A stretch of DNA of 50,151 nt, taken from contig JAHEEX010000004.1 of the NCBI GenBank assembly GCA_024640465.1, forward strand, positions 1-50,151, in the 5' to 3' direction. Below, one piece after another: positions 1-8,842 of this stretch. Source of the stretch: Sphingobacteriales bacterium (GTDB lineage: Bacteria; Bacteroidota; Bacteroidia; Chitinophagales; Chitinophagaceae). Numbering within the stretch: the first letter of the stretch is position 1; each line of letters begins with the position of its first letter. The translations under genes and the position numbers were made by a program. The notes under the pieces are model-generated. The model was not told the DNA's origin and did no database searches. It saw only the letters and a list, made by a program, of their open reading frames with translations.

Positions 1-206
1 GGTATGAATCCACCTATCATGAACTCATACATTTATATCCTTTATTAACAGAAAACGGAATACTTATCATCGATGACTTTGGTCATTGGGAAGGGGCTAA
101 AAAGGCTGTGTTGCAGTATTTTAATGAAAAGGACCTTCATCCGCTTATTCAGCGGGTTGATTATACAGGCCGCATCATAGTTAAGTCAGGAAACATGATG
201 CCTTAA
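1..206 (+). CDS. TylF/MycF-type O-methyltransferase, C-terminal fragment
   Basis: The window opens inside an open frame that runs to a TAA at 204-206 and gives about 67 residues. The visible part contains LYPLLTENGILIIDDFGHW, then EGAKKAVLQYF, and ends with RVDYTGRIIVK. This order (LYPLL, IDDFG.W.GA..AV..YF, DYTGRI) is the C-terminal signature of the TylF/macrocin O-methyltransferase family: SAM-dependent enzymes whose Asp pair binds the metal that activates a sugar hydroxyl. The substrate cannot be told from this fragment; in Bacteroidota such genes often lie in polysaccharide or glycan clusters. The N-terminal SAM-binding half is outside the window. The family call is fairly safe, the exact role is not. 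Confidence 0.72.
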   Translation, partial: YESTYHELIHLYPLLTENGILIIDDFGHWEGAKKAVLQYFNEKDLHPLIQRVDYTGRIIVKSGNMMP

Positions 207-271
207 AAATATTATTGAACTTATCCTGATCATTCCGGCTTCTTTATTTTACATGCAGTTAACCAGGGATC

Positions 272-300
272 AAAAAAAAGAGCGGGGTAACCCGCTCTTT
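272..300 (-). terminator. Rho-independent terminator for the trxA transcript
   Basis: A perfect 10-bp stem (277-286 with 291-300, AAAGAGCGGG pairing CCCGCTCTTT) encloses a GTAA loop. The run of A at 272-279 becomes a U-tract when read on the minus strand, directly after the trxA stop. On the plus strand the hairpin follows the methyltransferase gene by about 70 nt but has only a weak T-tail, so it acts mainly in the minus direction. Confidence 0.85.
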
Positions 301-321
301 GTAGTATGATCAATCTATGGA

Positions 322-639
322 TTAAACATGTGCTTCAATCTTCTTCAAAAAATTTCCCTTAGGCTGAGCACCAACAAGTTTATCAACCACTTTGCCATCC
401 TTGATGAAAAGGATCGCAGGGATAGATGTAATACCGTAATTGATAGACAACTGGGGATTATGATCCACATTAACCTTGCCCACATTTACTTTGCCTTCAT
501 ATTCCTTTGAGATCTCTTCAACAATGGGTCCGATGGCACGGCAGGGGCCACACCATTCAGCCCAGAAGTCGATCATAGACAGTTTATCGGAAGACAACAC
601 TTCGGTTTGAAAATTACCGTCATTAAATTCTTTGGCCAT
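322..639 (-). CDS. trxA: thioredoxin
   Basis: A 105-residue single-domain thioredoxin of normal family length. It carries the redox motif W29-C30-G31-P32-C33 after the FWAEWCGPC strand-helix junction, the cis-proline Pro74 in TSIPAI, and the D-F-W-A buried aspartate segment. There is no signal peptide, so it is a cytoplasmic disulfide reductase that serves ribonucleotide reductase, methionine sulfoxide reductases and peroxiredoxins. The lipoprotein MsrA encoded at 11745-12395 is periplasmic or on the cell surface, so it would not meet this protein directly. The gene lies 97 nt downstream of dnaE on the same strand, but has its own -7 box in that gap and a strong terminator after it, so it can be expressed alone. 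Confidence 0.97.
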   Translation of the reverse strand: MAKEFNDGNFQTEVLSSDKLSMIDFWAEWCGPCRAIGPIVEEISKEYEGKVNVGKVNVDHNPQLSINYGITSIPAILFIKDGKVVDKLVGAQPKGNFLKKIEAHV

Positions 640-688
640 TGATATGATTTTTAAAGTTGATAAACAATTTAAGCTTTATAATTAGAAA

Positions 689-696
689 CAAAATTA
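689..696 (-). promoter_or_regulatory. Bacteroidota -7 box of the trxA promoter
   Basis: On the minus strand this reads TAATTTTG, an exact match to TAnnTTTG, about 50 nt before the trxA start codon. No convincing -33 TTG lies at the usual 19-21 nt spacing, so only half of the promoter is supported. Confidence 0.5.
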
Positions 697-736
697 AGTC
701 CAATTCAGTTCAGATGATGTTTTGACATTAAAACCT

Positions 737-3700
737 TCAGGCTGTCTCAACATTAACCTCCATATCCGGATTTTCCAGCAAAAAAGCAGCCATTTCGTCA
801 TTCATTTCAAAACCTTTGTCAATAGTTGAAAGAATGACCATTTTCTGACCCTTTTTCTCGTTGAAAACAAATTTCAACCGGGTCTTGCCCGGGTTCTTTT
901 TAATATTACGCTCCATGAAAGCGAACTGGTTATCTGTAAACAGTTTCGGATTAATATTAAATTGAATTTGTCTGGTTAGCGACCGTTTAATTGTTTCAAG
1001 CAGGCAAATCTCCAATACTTTAAAATTCCAATCGTTACGGTACTCCCATTTTTCAAATTTGCCGGTGATATACAGGCAATTACCGGTTTCAAAGTAATTG
1101 GCAAATTTCACATATTGATCTCCGAATAAGGTGAGTTCCATTTTTCCGGAAAAATCTTCCAGCATCAGCACCCCGAATTTCTTGCCGGCCCTTGATACCC
1201 TGTGCTGAGATCCGGTAACCAATCCCGCCAGCCTGAATGGTTTTGTAGGGTAGGGCTGGGCCTCAATCTCTTCTTTGAACGTATTGTATTCTGCAATGGA
1301 ACTGATTCCGTAGTTTTTCATTTCAAAGCGGTAATGATCCAGCGGATGCCCGCTGAGGAACATGCCTGTTACTTCTTTTTCTTTATCCAGCACTTCTGTC
1401 AGCGACCAGGTAGGACAATCAGCAATTTTAGGAAGTGGTATATCATGCATCATGGGCAAATCGCCAAAAAGGGTATTGGATGTATTGGCTGTCTGGCTTT
1501 GAAAAATATTACCAAATCGTATGATCTTCTCCAGGCCGGTAACAGATTCACCTTCCTGTATATGAAAATACTGGGCACGGTGTAATTTGGTATCAAAGTC
1601 AAAAGCGCCGGATATGGCCAGGCTCTCCAATGATTTTTTATTCACCACCCGCTGGTTAACGCGTTTGATAAGATCAAATACGGATGAATATGTACCATGT
1701 TTGCGTCGTTCATCAATGATGCCTTCAACAGCTGCTTCACCCACACCTTTCAGTCCGCCCAGTCCAATACGGATCTCTCCTTTTTTATTTACGGCAAAGC
1801 CTTTCAGTGATTCATTGATATCAGGGCCCAGTACCGTTAGTCCCATGCGTTTACATTCTTCCATGAACCAGGTGATCTTTTCAATATTACCAGCATGGTT
1901 TAGAACTGCAGCCATGAATTCCGATGGGTAATGCGCTTTCAGGTATGCGGTCTGGTAAGCAATCATCGCATAGCAGGTTGAATGCGATTTATTAAATGCA
2001 TATTGTGCAAATGATTCCCAGTCGGTCCAGATCTTCTCCAATTTATCAGCCGCATGTCCTTTAGCCACAGCACCACTGATAAACTGCCCTTTCATTTTAT
2101 CAAGCACCGCTTTTTGTTTCTTACCCATGGCCTTTCTCAATACATCCGCATCCCCTTTGCTGAAAGAGGCCAGTTTTTGTGCCAGCAACATTACCTGTTC
2201 CTGGTAAACAGTAATACCATAGGTTTCCTTCAGGTGTTCTTCCATGGCATCAAGATCATAACTGATCTCTTCCTTACCATGTTTACGATCAATATAGTTA
2301 CTGATGTATTCCATGGGGCCCGGACGGTACAATGCGTTCATGGCAATGAGGTCCTCAAACTTATCGGGCTTCAGTTCACGCAGGTATTTTTGCATACCCG
2401 GACTTTCAAACTGGAATGTTCCAATGGTTTCACCGCGTTGATAAAGCTGGAATGTTTTTTCATCATCCAGTGGAATGGTATCGATATCAATGGAGATATC
2501 GTAATTCAGTTTGATCAGTTCAAGGGAAGTCTTCAGGATGTTTAATGTCTTCAGACCAAGAAAGTCCATCTTGATAACACCTGCTTCTTCGATCACACTG
2601 CCTTCGATCTGTGTTACCCAAAGTGGCGAATCTTTTGCCGTGCAAACAGGGATCAGGTCTGTAAGGTCGCGCGGTGCAATGATGATTCCCGCAGCATGTA
2701 AACCTGTATTTCTAACTGATCCTTCCAGGATTTCTGCTTCATGCAAAACCTTACTACGTAAATCATCACCGGCAAATATTTCGCGTATCCTTTTTACATT
2801 CTCCAGTTCATCCGGGTTCAGTGCTTCTTTTTCCGATAGACTTTTATCGCCGGTAATGGGTGCATGCAACAATCTTTTCAAAACAATGCCCGGTTTTTCC
2901 GGTACCATTTTAGCAAGAATGTTAGATTCAACCAATGGAAGATCCATCACCCTGGCCACATCTTTTATACTGCTCTTGGCAGCCATTGTGCCATACGTAA
3001 TGATTTGTGCCACCTGGTTCCGGCCATATTTATCCACCACATAATCGATCACTTTCTGCCGGCCCTCATCGTCAAAGTCAGTATCAATATCCGGCATCGA
3101 CTTACGATCAGGATTCAGGAACCTTTCAAACAGCAGGTTATATTTAATGGGATCGATATTGGTGATGCCAATGCAATATGCTACAACACTACCTGCCGCA
3201 GATCCACGGCCGGGGCCGATGAATACACCCAGGTCACGACCCGCCTTAATGAAATCAGAAACGATCAGGAAGTAACCTGCAAAGCCCATTGTTTGAATGG
3301 TGAACAATTCGAATTTAATCCGTTCTTCAATTTCAGGAGTTAGTTCGCTGTATCTTTTATGGGCACCTTCCCAGGTGATATGCGCCAGGTATTCGTCCTG
3401 TGAATTAAAAGTCTTTGGTACGGTAAAGTGGGGGAGAAGGATATCCCGTTTAAGGTCGAGCAGGGAAACCTTGTCTACAATTTCATTGGTATTATCGATG
3501 GCTTCTTCCAGGTCGTGGAAGGCCGATGTCATTTCACTGGTGGTCTTGAAATAGAACTGGTCGTTCGGAAAGGCAAAACGTTTGTTCTTAACATTTATAT
3601 CATCATCCGAAAACTCACGCATAGCCGGGGTGGCCTGCTTTTCGCCGGTATTGATGCAGAGTAAAATATCATGCGCGTTAAAATCAGACTTATCTACATA

Positions 3701-4360
3701 GTGTGAGTCGTTGGAAGCTATGACCTTTACTTTGTATTTTTTGGCAAATTTCAGCAGGACCTTATTCACTTTTTCCTGTTCGGCCATACCATGACGCTGC
3801 AGTTCTACGTAATAGTCTTCCTGGAAGATATTGAGCCACCATTTGAATTCGTTTTCTGCTTCCTCTTCCCCTTTTTTCAGGATCATTTGCGGAACCAGGG
3901 CGCCGAGGCAACAAGTTGTGGCGATCAGACCTTCGTGATATTTGTGTATAAGTTCTTTATCTATACGGGGGTATTTGCTGTACATCCCCTCTATAAAGCC
4001 AATGGAGGTTAGTTTTACCAGGTTTTTGTAGCCAATTTCATTCTTTGCCAGCAGGATCTGGTGGTGTCTGGGGTCTTTTTCTTCTTTGGAGAAGGTCTTA
4101 CGGAGACGGTTTTCTGTGATATAAAACTCACAACCCACTATTGGCTTTACTTTAAGGGGGCTTTTTTTGTCGTCCGGGTCCACCCGGTTCTTATAGGCCT
4201 CAGCCACAAACTGGAATACCCCAAACATATTGCCATGATCTGAGATGGCCAGGGCGGGCATTTTATCATCTATTGCCTTCTTATACAAGGCTTTAATGGA
4301 TGCTGCACCATCAAGCAGCGAATATTGGGTATGGACGTGTAAATGGGAAAAACTACTCAT
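737..4360 (-). CDS. dnaE: DNA polymerase III subunit alpha
   Basis: A 1207-residue replicative polymerase. The N-terminus is a PHP domain starting MSSFSHLHVHTQYSLLDGA. The palm carries the PDIDTDFDD catalytic motif (Asp424 and Asp426), next to FIGPGRGSAAGS and a FERFLNPDR segment; FAQYAFNKSHSTCYA follows in the fingers, then a tandem HhH and an OB-fold region near the C-terminus (PFRLAGLVTG, GKKFGVLMLEDFSG). It synthesises both strands at the replication fork together with the clamp and clamp loader; HolA of this loader is encoded at 46468. An upstream in-frame ATG at 4444 would add 28 residues, but the HLHVHT motif normally sits within about ten residues of the start, so 4360 is chosen. That leaves 131 nt to the divergent NlpC/P60 gene. 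A weakly separated trxA lies downstream on the same strand. Confidence 0.97.
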   Translation of the reverse strand: MSSFSHLHVHTQYSLLDGAASIKALYKKAIDDKMPALAISDHGNMFGVFQFVAEAYKNRVDPDDKKSPLKVKPIVGCEFYITENRLRKTFSKEEKDPRHHQILLAKNEIGYKNLVKLTSIGFIEGMYSKYPRIDKELIHKYHEGLIATTCCLGALVPQMILKKGEEEAENEFKWWLNIFQEDYYVELQRHGMAEQEKVNKVLLKFAKKYKVKVIASNDSHYVDKSDFNAHDILLCINTGEKQATPAMREFSDDDINVKNKRFAFPNDQFYFKTTSEMTSAFHDLEEAIDNTNEIVDKVSLLDLKRDILLPHFTVPKTFNSQDEYLAHITWEGAHKRYSELTPEIEERIKFELFTIQTMGFAGYFLIVSDFIKAGRDLGVFIGPGRGSAAGSVVAYCIGITNIDPIKYNLLFERFLNPDRKSMPDIDTDFDDEGRQKVIDYVVDKYGRNQVAQIITYGTMAAKSSIKDVARVMDLPLVESNILAKMVPEKPGIVLKRLLHAPITGDKSLSEKEALNPDELENVKRIREIFAGDDLRSKVLHEAEILEGSVRNTGLHAAGIIIAPRDLTDLIPVCTAKDSPLWVTQIEGSVIEEAGVIKMDFLGLKTLNILKTSLELIKLNYDISIDIDTIPLDDEKTFQLYQRGETIGTFQFESPGMQKYLRELKPDKFEDLIAMNALYRPGPMEYISNYIDRKHGKEEISYDLDAMEEHLKETYGITVYQEQVMLLAQKLASFSKGDADVLRKAMGKKQKAVLDKMKGQFISGAVAKGHAADKLEKIWTDWESFAQYAFNKSHSTCYAMIAYQTAYLKAHYPSEFMAAVLNHAGNIEKITWFMEECKRMGLTVLGPDINESLKGFAVNKKGEIRIGLGGLKGVGEAAVEGIIDERRKHGTYSSVFDLIKRVNQRVVNKKSLESLAISGAFDFDTKLHRAQYFHIQEGESVTGLEKIIRFGNIFQSQTANTSNTLFGDLPMMHDIPLPKIADCPTWSLTEVLDKEKEVTGMFLSGHPLDHYRFEMKNYGISSIAEYNTFKEEIEAQPYPTKPFRLAGLVTGSQHRVSRAGKKFGVLMLEDFSGKMELTLFGDQYVKFANYFETGNCLYITGKFEKWEYRNDWNFKVLEICLLETIKRSLTRQIQFNINPKLFTDNQFAFMERNIKKNPGKTRLKFVFNEKKGQKMVILSTIDKGFEMNDEMAAFLLENPDMEVNVETA

Positions 4361-4491
4361 TATGTTAAAGATGGTCTGATATTTGAAGCAGGAAGGCAAA
4401 TTTCGGAAATATTTTAACCCTTTTGGCGTTTGAATTTTCCACATTTATTTCTTTTCTGTTCAAAATGAGAATCTTAACATTGCATGACAAA

Positions 4492-5196
4492 ATGCCGGTA
4501 CTAAAACATTACCTCTATACCACGGCCATTTTTGTCCTTTTAACCGGATGCCAGGCGCTAAAGCCTGCTGCCCAGGCCAGCCCGGGTAAAAATGAGGCAT
4601 CTTCATCCGGATTCCTGGACAATATCGCCATATCCAGCGCTCCTGAATCAAACAACAGGAACGTAAAGGAAGGACCTATGCCTGAAATTGCGGATGATAA
4701 TGCACCCCGTTTCTATTTCAATTCAGCCTTTAATATTGAACAATCTCTCAGCATCCAGTTTAAATATGCCATTATTATGGATGTGGATGTGGAAACACTG
4801 GAGAACCAGTCATTATATAATTATATAGAAAACTGGTGGGGCACACCTTACAGGATGGGTGGGAACAGCCATAGCGGTATAGATTGTTCAGCTTTTGTAC
4901 AGGGACTTTTAATATCTGTTTACGGGGCATCGCTTCCCCGTGTGGCCCATGAGCAAAAAAGCAACTGCGTGCCAATACGGGATGATGAGAAGCGTGAGGG
5001 CGACCTGGTGTTCTTTAATACCAGGGGCGGCGTATCTCACGTTGGCGTATACCTGCATAATAATAAATTTGTACATGCATCAACCTCTGGTGGCATCATG
5101 ATCAGTGATCTCAATGAAACATACTGGAGCAAACATTATCTTGGTGCCGGCCGGCCATTGGATGAAACCATGGCACAGAAAATGACCGGGCAGTAA
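4492..5196 (+). CDS. NlpC/P60-family murein endopeptidase lipoprotein
   Basis: With the ATG at 4492 the protein is 234 residues and begins with a compact lipoprotein signal, MPVLKHYLYTTAIFVLLTGC (lipobox LLTGC, Cys20). In-frame ATGs at 4465 and 4423 would give an over-long charged leader, and the 4423 start would overlap the dnaE upstream region. After a poorly conserved linker of about 90 residues comes an NlpC/P60 domain: W-GTPYRMGG, then catalytic Cys132 in DCSAF, His183 in SHVGVY and third polar residue His195 in FVHAST. Such enzymes (Spr/MepS type) cut peptide cross-links or stem peptides of peptidoglycan on the periplasmic side, attached to a membrane by lipid. It is convergent with the M1 peptidase gene, only 34 nt away. 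Exact bond specificity is unknown. Confidence 0.88.
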   Translation: MPVLKHYLYTTAIFVLLTGCQALKPAAQASPGKNEASSSGFLDNIAISSAPESNNRNVKEGPMPEIADDNAPRFYFNSAFNIEQSLSIQFKYAIIMDVDVETLENQSLYNYIENWWGTPYRMGGNSHSGIDCSAFVQGLLISVYGASLPRVAHEQKSNCVPIRDDEKREGDLVFFNTRGGVSHVGVYLHNNKFVHASTSGGIMISDLNETYWSKHYLGAGRPLDETMAQKMTGQ

Positions 5197-5224
5197 TCTT
5201 AGCGTCTTATTTTCTTTGTGGTTA
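5197..5224 (-). repeat. 3'-end repeat of the TAACCGCAAAG class
   Basis: Read on the minus strand, shortly after the TAG of the M1 peptidase gene, the spacer gives TAACCACAAAG, a short A-rich stretch, then ACGCTAAGA. Close relatives of this unit occur at 20610, 23781 and (antisense to its upstream gene) 16926. It fills most of the 34-nt convergent spacer. Confidence 0.5.
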
Positions 5225-5230
5225 GTGTAT

Positions 5231-6892
5231 CTATTTTATTTTTTCTGCTGTAGCATAAAAACCCGGGTGCAATTCAACATCAGTAACCGGAAATGTAAGT
5301 GATACGTTTTTCCATCCTGTTTCAGGTTCCAGCCATTGTTCCGTTGATTTGTTTAGGATTATCTTCACCGGAATGTTATATCCTTTAATACAATTGACCC
5401 AGCGGTATTGCAGTTTTTCCCCTTTGAGTTTATATTCCAGTTTTGGAATCTGTGTGGTGGTAAGGTATTGATTAAATAGCGGAGATAAATCCCTGCCTGC
5501 CTGCCTGCTCCAGAATGATACGATGTCGTTATATGTAACCGTCTTGTGGTAAAAACTATCATTCATCGCACGCATTGCCAACCTGAATTTATTATCATCC
5601 TTAAACAACTGCCGCATATAATGGATCATATTCCCGCCTTTATAATACATATCTCCTGAACCTTCGTCATTAACACCGTATTTGCCAACGATGGGCCTTT
5701 CGTTTTCAATTAAAGCCCTGGTTCCACGTACATATGCATTGCCGGCTTCAACTCCCGACTGGCAGGTAGTATAAATCGTTTCACTGTAATTGGTAAAACT
5801 TTCATGAATCCACATATCTGCAAGGTCTTTAGAGGTGATGTTATTTCCAAACCATTCGTGCCCGCTTTCATGAATGATGATAAAATCCCATTTGAGCCCC
5901 CAACCGGTTTGGGAAAGATCCCGGCCACGGTATCCGTTCATGTATCCGTTACCGTAAGCTACTGCGCTTTGGTGCTCCATGCCCAGGTGGGGAGATTCAA
6001 CCAGTTTGTATCCATCTTCATAAAAAGGATAGGGACCGAACCAGTGTTCAAAACAACGAAGCATGCTGTCTGCCTGCTTGAACTGTTTTTGCGCCTTTTC
6101 TTTGTTATAGTCCAGCACAAAATAGCTGCAGTCAAGCACGCCCTTCTCTCCGTTAAACGTTTCATTCCATTGGGTATATTTTCCTATATAAGGAATGATA
6201 TTGTAGTTATTGATCGGGCTTGTTACCGCCCAGGTATAACTCATTGAACCGGGTTTATTGCTTATGGCAGACCTAAGCCTGCCATTGGCCACGGCCATTA
6301 GGGTATCCGGAACCGTTATGCTGATGGCTGCACTGTCTGGTTCGTCGCTCTGGTGGTCCTTACAGGGATACCAAACACTGGCCCCAAGGCCCTGGCAGGC
6401 AACGCTCATCCAGGGACGGCCCATTTTGTCTTTGGAGAATATCCATCCGCCATCCCATGGGGGCCTCACTGCAACCACGGGCCTGCCGCTGTATGATATT
6501 ATAATGGTTTCAATATTTCCGGTAAGCGGCTGCTCCGGAAAATGAATATAATAGACATTACCGCTTCGTTCAAAGTCAATTGTCTTTTCTCTCCACAGCA
6601 CTTTTTCTATTTGCATGGGTTGCTGGAGGTCAATCTGCATTCTATTTCCAGGGGCCAGTACATGGAAACGAAGGGTAACTGAACCGGAAAGGCTTTTTTC
6701 CAGGTAATCAGGGCTGATATCAATGCCGTACCAGTTTACATCCCACCAGGCCCTTTCTGCGCTTATGCTTCCCCGTAATGTATCTCCGCGCGTGAATGAT
6801 TTTTGTTCAATACCCAATTGTGCTTTTGCAAAACCCGAAATAAAAAAAAAGGTGATTAACAATGATGTCCGGTAGAAATATTTTTTCACCAT
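5231..6892 (-). CDS. secreted M1-family zinc aminopeptidase
   Basis: A 553-residue protein with a signal peptide (MVKKYFYRTSLLITFFFISGFAKAQ). The start at 6892 is preferred over 6937 because it places a normal n-region before the hydrophobic core. The N-terminal beta-sandwich of the M1 family is followed by GMEHQSAVAY (counterpart of the GAMEN substrate-binding motif) and the gluzincin site H341-E-S-G-H345 with third zinc ligand E364 in WIHESF, exactly the HExxH-x18-E spacing. A catalytic tyrosine is expected in the MYYKGG segment. It is shorter than full M1 enzymes such as PepN, lacking the C-terminal HEAT-like domain, as is common for the Bacteroidota secreted form. Its role is removal of N-terminal residues from peptides in the periplasm or outside the cell. 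It is divergent from an oligopeptide-binding lipoprotein gene, which suggests linked peptide use. Confidence 0.93.
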   Translation of the reverse strand: MVKKYFYRTSLLITFFFISGFAKAQLGIEQKSFTRGDTLRGSISAERAWWDVNWYGIDISPDYLEKSLSGSVTLRFHVLAPGNRMQIDLQQPMQIEKVLWREKTIDFERSGNVYYIHFPEQPLTGNIETIIISYSGRPVVAVRPPWDGGWIFSKDKMGRPWMSVACQGLGASVWYPCKDHQSDEPDSAAISITVPDTLMAVANGRLRSAISNKPGSMSYTWAVTSPINNYNIIPYIGKYTQWNETFNGEKGVLDCSYFVLDYNKEKAQKQFKQADSMLRCFEHWFGPYPFYEDGYKLVESPHLGMEHQSAVAYGNGYMNGYRGRDLSQTGWGLKWDFIIIHESGHEWFGNNITSKDLADMWIHESFTNYSETIYTTCQSGVEAGNAYVRGTRALIENERPIVGKYGVNDEGSGDMYYKGGNMIHYMRQLFKDDNKFRLAMRAMNDSFYHKTVTYNDIVSFWSRQAGRDLSPLFNQYLTTTQIPKLEYKLKGEKLQYRWVNCIKGYNIPVKIILNKSTEQWLEPETGWKNVSLTFPVTDVELHPGFYATAEKIK

Positions 6893-6947
6893 AAAGCTAT
6901 TTTTGATTGGGTTGATCTGCAGTTTAATGATATACACTGTTTAAATG

Positions 6948-6959
6948 CCTAAATTTAGG
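6948..6959. promoter_or_regulatory. palindromic promoter core between divergent genes
   Basis: CCTAAATTTAGG is a perfect 12-bp palindrome in the 81-nt gap between the M1 peptidase (minus) and the oligopeptide-binding protein (plus). Its core TAAATTTA is one base off the TAnnTTTG -7 box on both strands, so one element could serve either or both directions. This is inference from the sequence alone. Confidence 0.35.
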
Positions 6960-6973
6960 TTTATAATCAACAG

Positions 6974-8611
6974 ATGCCAAGCTTTATCAGACAAACGGTT
7001 ATGGTAGTTTTTGTAATGGGTTGCTTTGCCATAAGCGGTTGTAATAGCCATGGGCGGAGGGATCAACAGGTATTCTATTATAATCAACCGGAAGGTATAG
7101 GTACACTTGATCCGGCTTTTGCCAAGAACCAGCCCATCATGTGGGCTACCCATCAGTTATATAACAGTCTGATGGAAGTAGACCAGGACCTAAAGATTGT
7201 ACCGGCACTTGCAAAAAGCTGGACCCTTTCATCAGACCGGCTTACCTATACATTTATCATAAGGAATGATGTTTATTTTCATGACCATCCTGTTTTCCCG
7301 GATGGGAAAGGCCGGAAAATGATTGCTGCCGATGTGGCCTATAGCCTGGGAAGAATTCTAAACCCACAAACTGCAAGTCCGGGTGCGTGGATTTTTAATG
7401 GCAGGGTGGATAGCCTTCAACCATTTACCGCTATCAATGATACTATATTTCAATTAAAGCTTAAAAGCCCTTTCCCTCCTATACTGGGAATTTTAAGTAT
7501 GCAGTATTGTTCTGTTATTCCGCATGAAGTAGTTGAGGCACTGGGCAAGGATTATGGTCGACATCCCTGCGGCACTGGTCCTTTTATGTTTAAGGCCTGG
7601 GAGGAAGGACAGGCTTTGATTTTTTTGCGCAACGAAAAATATTTTGAAAGAGACAGCGCGGGGAATTCGCTACCATATCTCGATGCCGTCAAAATTTCTT
7701 TCCTGGATAATAAAGCCGGAGAATTCCTGGAGTTTCAGCAGGGCAGGCTTGATTTTATGAACGACATTGATGCAAATTTTAAAGATGAGATACTTAGCAG
7801 GAATGGGGAGTTAAAAGAAGAATGGAAGGGTAAGATAATATTGCAAAAACATCCATACCTAAATACAGAATACCTGGGTATTTTGCAGGACAGCAGTAAT
7901 CCTTTACTCAAAAATTCCCCACTTCGGTTGAAGAAAGTAAGGCAGGCAATGAGTTATGCCATTGATAAGCGAAAGATGATGCTATACCTGCGTAATTCAA
8001 TCGGTATACCTGCAGAGAATGGGTTTGTTCCATATGGTTTACCCGGGTTCAATGATAACAGACCCACCGGGTATGTATATGATCCCGCCAAAGCCAGGCA
8101 ATTGTTGGTTGAGGCAGGCTTCCCCGGTGGAAAGGGATTGGAACCGATAAAACTGCTGACGATTCCCATTTATGCGGAAATGGGTGCATTTGTTGCAAGG
8201 CAGCTCGAAGAAGTAGGGATTCCCGTTCAGGTGGAGGCTTTTCAACGAGGAACATTATTAGAGAAGATCGCCCGGCAACAAGTCGTTTTTTTCAGGGGAA
8301 GCTGGATAGCAGACTATCCTGATGCAGAAAATTACCTCAGCGTTTTTTATGGAAAGAATCCATCACCTCCTAACTATACCCGGTTTACAATGCCATTGTT
8401 TGATGAGCTCTTTCAAAAAGCATTAACTGAAACAAATGATAGTATCCGACTTTCCATCTACAGGCAAATGGATCAATTGGTTATCAATGAAGCCCCGGTT
8501 ATACCGCTCTGGTATGATATGGCCATTCACCTGGTTAACCCACGGGTGTCCGGATTTTACCCCAATGCACTTAACCTGCTCGAATTGAGAAGAACACGAA
8601 AGAAATTATAA
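6974..8611 (+). CDS. family 5 solute-binding lipoprotein (oligopeptide type)
   Basis: A 545-residue lipoprotein (signal with lipobox AISGC, Cys23) with the organisation of SBP_bac_5 proteins such as OppA/DppA: LDPAFAKNQ near the N-terminus, the PALAKSW segment followed by a TFIIRNDVYFHD strand, then VRQAMSYAIDK, ARQLLVEAGFPGG and a C-terminal IADYPDAENYLSVFYG. It should capture peptides or related solutes in the periplasm and pass them to an inner-membrane ABC importer. No permease or ATPase gene is adjacent, so it is an orphan here. The M1 aminopeptidase is transcribed divergently 81 nt away, which fits peptide scavenging but does not prove it. Nickel, heme and sugar ligands are also known in this family. 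Confidence 0.9.
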   Translation: MPSFIRQTVMVVFVMGCFAISGCNSHGRRDQQVFYYNQPEGIGTLDPAFAKNQPIMWATHQLYNSLMEVDQDLKIVPALAKSWTLSSDRLTYTFIIRNDVYFHDHPVFPDGKGRKMIAADVAYSLGRILNPQTASPGAWIFNGRVDSLQPFTAINDTIFQLKLKSPFPPILGILSMQYCSVIPHEVVEALGKDYGRHPCGTGPFMFKAWEEGQALIFLRNEKYFERDSAGNSLPYLDAVKISFLDNKAGEFLEFQQGRLDFMNDIDANFKDEILSRNGELKEEWKGKIILQKHPYLNTEYLGILQDSSNPLLKNSPLRLKKVRQAMSYAIDKRKMMLYLRNSIGIPAENGFVPYGLPGFNDNRPTGYVYDPAKARQLLVEAGFPGGKGLEPIKLLTIPIYAEMGAFVARQLEEVGIPVQVEAFQRGTLLEKIARQQVVFFRGSWIADYPDAENYLSVFYGKNPSPPNYTRFTMPLFDELFQKALTETNDSIRLSIYRQMDQLVINEAPVIPLWYDMAIHLVNPRVSGFYPNALNLLELRRTRKKL

Positions 8612-8662
8612 ATTATTTTTTGTGTGTATCTTTTTGCAAATCAAGAATTTATTATAGTGGTT

Positions 8663-8812
8663 CGTAGAATTACCTGAACTATCTACGTAATAATTTGAAA
8701 ATACCTTCGTTTTATTACTGTATCTCCGAAAGGAAAAACACTTTAAATGTCGGGCTTGACATAAAAATCATCGAAACCCGGCAACACCATCCAATACTTC
8801 CTTCGAAAAACA
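8663..8812 (+). promoter_or_regulatory. conserved upstream region of the first T9SS paralog
   Basis: This region shares a series of blocks, in the same order, with the region before the paralog at 10360: an inverted repeat CGTAGA / TCTACG (8663-8668 with 8682-8687), TACGTAATAA (8684-8693), CTTCGTTTTAT with a -7-like TACCTTCG at 8702-8709, ATCCAAT at 8789-8795, and CCTTCGAAAAACA at 8800-8812. The last block sits 43 nt before the ATG in both genes. The inverted repeat could be a regulator site. This and the following untranslated leader explain the 231-nt gap before the gene. Confidence 0.5.
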
Positions 8813-8842
8813 AAGTTTCGATAACCCTGGAAAATTGGATGT

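Noticed and set aside
2054-3664. Several plus-strand frames inside dnaE
   Set aside because: They are shadows of the dnaE coding frame with no family features.
8702-8842. Riboswitch in the leader of the T9SS paralog
   Set aside because: The first leader can fold (ATCCAAT with ATTGGAT), but the second leader does not keep the pairing, so shared sequence rather than shared structure is seen.
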